From assembly GCA_963921195.1 (NCBI GenBank), contig OY992537.1, positions 51,174,313-51,238,312 on the forward strand: DNA of 64,000 nt, read 5' to 3'. Positions 63,482 to 64,000 of this stretch are shown piece by piece. Made by a program: the position numbers and the translations under genes. This DNA comes from Pegoplata infirma (taxonomy: Eukaryota; Arthropoda; Insecta; Diptera; Anthomyiidae). The number at the start of each line of letters is the position of its first letter. The first letter of the stretch is position 1. Below the pieces are notes generated by a model. That model made no database searches. It was not told where the DNA came from and saw nothing but the letters and a program-made list of their open reading frames with translations.

Positions 63482-64000
63482 TTATATAGAATTCACCAAC
63501 TGGTGAATAAAAAAATGTTCATCAGATGTTGAATAAAAAATTTTTTACCACTTGGTGAATAAGACGTAACAAAATTATTAATTATTTTCTGGTTTCAGTT
63601 AATTTATTTTGATTACATTTTCAATATTTTTTTTTGTTTAAAGTGTTAAGAATTCATTGTTTGTCTAACATTATATCTAGAGTTTGCAAAACGATTAAAA
63701 TCGTAATCGTAATCGCGATTAATCGCACCAAATAATCGAAATCGTAATCGACAAAAAAATCATGCGATTACGATTAATCATTTTCTATGAAATACACTGT
63801 TTTTATAATAATTTTAAAATATATTATATTGGCCTACGATTCATTTAACTAATTTGCAATTTCTCTTTCAGTTTTTCTTGTAAAAGTAATTTAAATTTAA
63901 AGTAAAATTTAAATTTTCATCTTAGTAACCCCACACTTTTGTTTTAAAAATAATCCAAAAGGATTTGACTGGATCTGGTTAAAAAATTCGGGCATGAAGT
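63482..64000. repeat. TTCACCAACTGGTGAA hairpins and GTAATCG repeat
   Basis: 63490-63560 has CACCAACTGGTGAAT and ACCACTTGGTGAAT palindromes. 63690-63780 is an irregular array of AATCGTAATCGTAATCG and CGATTAATCG on both strands. The rest to the window end is unassigned. Confidence 0.55.

Overview
No intact host gene can be recognised in this window. It is strongly A+T-rich, intron- or intergenic-like eukaryotic DNA built almost entirely of nested mobile elements. The repeat types suggest a fly (Diptera, probably a higher fly; inference only): short A+T-rich non-autonomous DNA transposons (MITEs), foldback elements, a tRNA-derived SINE, decayed LINEs, and a dispersed repeat carrying a TTCGGCACAGCCGAA hairpin. 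Most elements were delimited by eye from terminal inverted repeats (TIRs), target-site duplications (TSDs), or comparison with an uninterrupted copy elsewhere in the window. Labels such as Rep-A are local to this report. || Layout. 1-773 is a long inverted repeat. 1.4-7.3 kb holds Rep-A copies, a 1.4 kb hAT-like element (Rep-N) with another foldback inside it, and a CCCAG-ended element. 8.8-11.1 kb has elements beginning TA-CACTCAAAAA. 11505-14638 is a 3.1 kb palindromic element with a perfect 8-bp TSD, a 21-bp satellite in its core, and a second foldback nested in one arm. 16.4-19.2 kb is a repeat with about 160-bp internal tandem units. 19.4-29 kb is a dense nest of hAT-like and TA-flanked MITEs, many inside Rep-A copies. 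29.5-33.7 kb holds two broken LINE-type reverse-transcriptase relics, one with RNase H remnants and one RTE-like, separated by a tRNA-SINE; the second is interrupted by a 596-bp foldback. 35.4-41.4 kb is a 6 kb foldback (Rep-F) whose left arm carries about 2.9 kb of a different 21-bp satellite and a 1.4 kb nested element. 42.6-50 kb has two inverted copies of another foldback-like family (Rep-V), a second SINE copy and further MITEs. 52-57 kb has a 16-bp tandem array and a 2.6 kb hAT-like element with ends CAGGCGCGGATCC. 58.2-61 kb is an inverted pair of Rep-A halves around a Rep-F copy. || Coding content. The only protein signals with family-level support are the two dead LINE relics. The long open frames over the satellites (heptapeptides LIFYELQ and LDNFKIH) arise because the repeat unit is 21 bp, a multiple of three. 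Two short stretches, 57833-57937 and 62194-62256, look somewhat coding-like next to possible splice acceptors and are listed with low confidence. || The main biological theme is long inverted repeats: at least eight palindromic elements from 0.25 to 6 kb, two with homogenised or expanded 21-bp satellites. If transcribed they would form long hairpin RNAs, a known source of endogenous siRNA in flies; whether they are transcribed cannot be seen from sequence.
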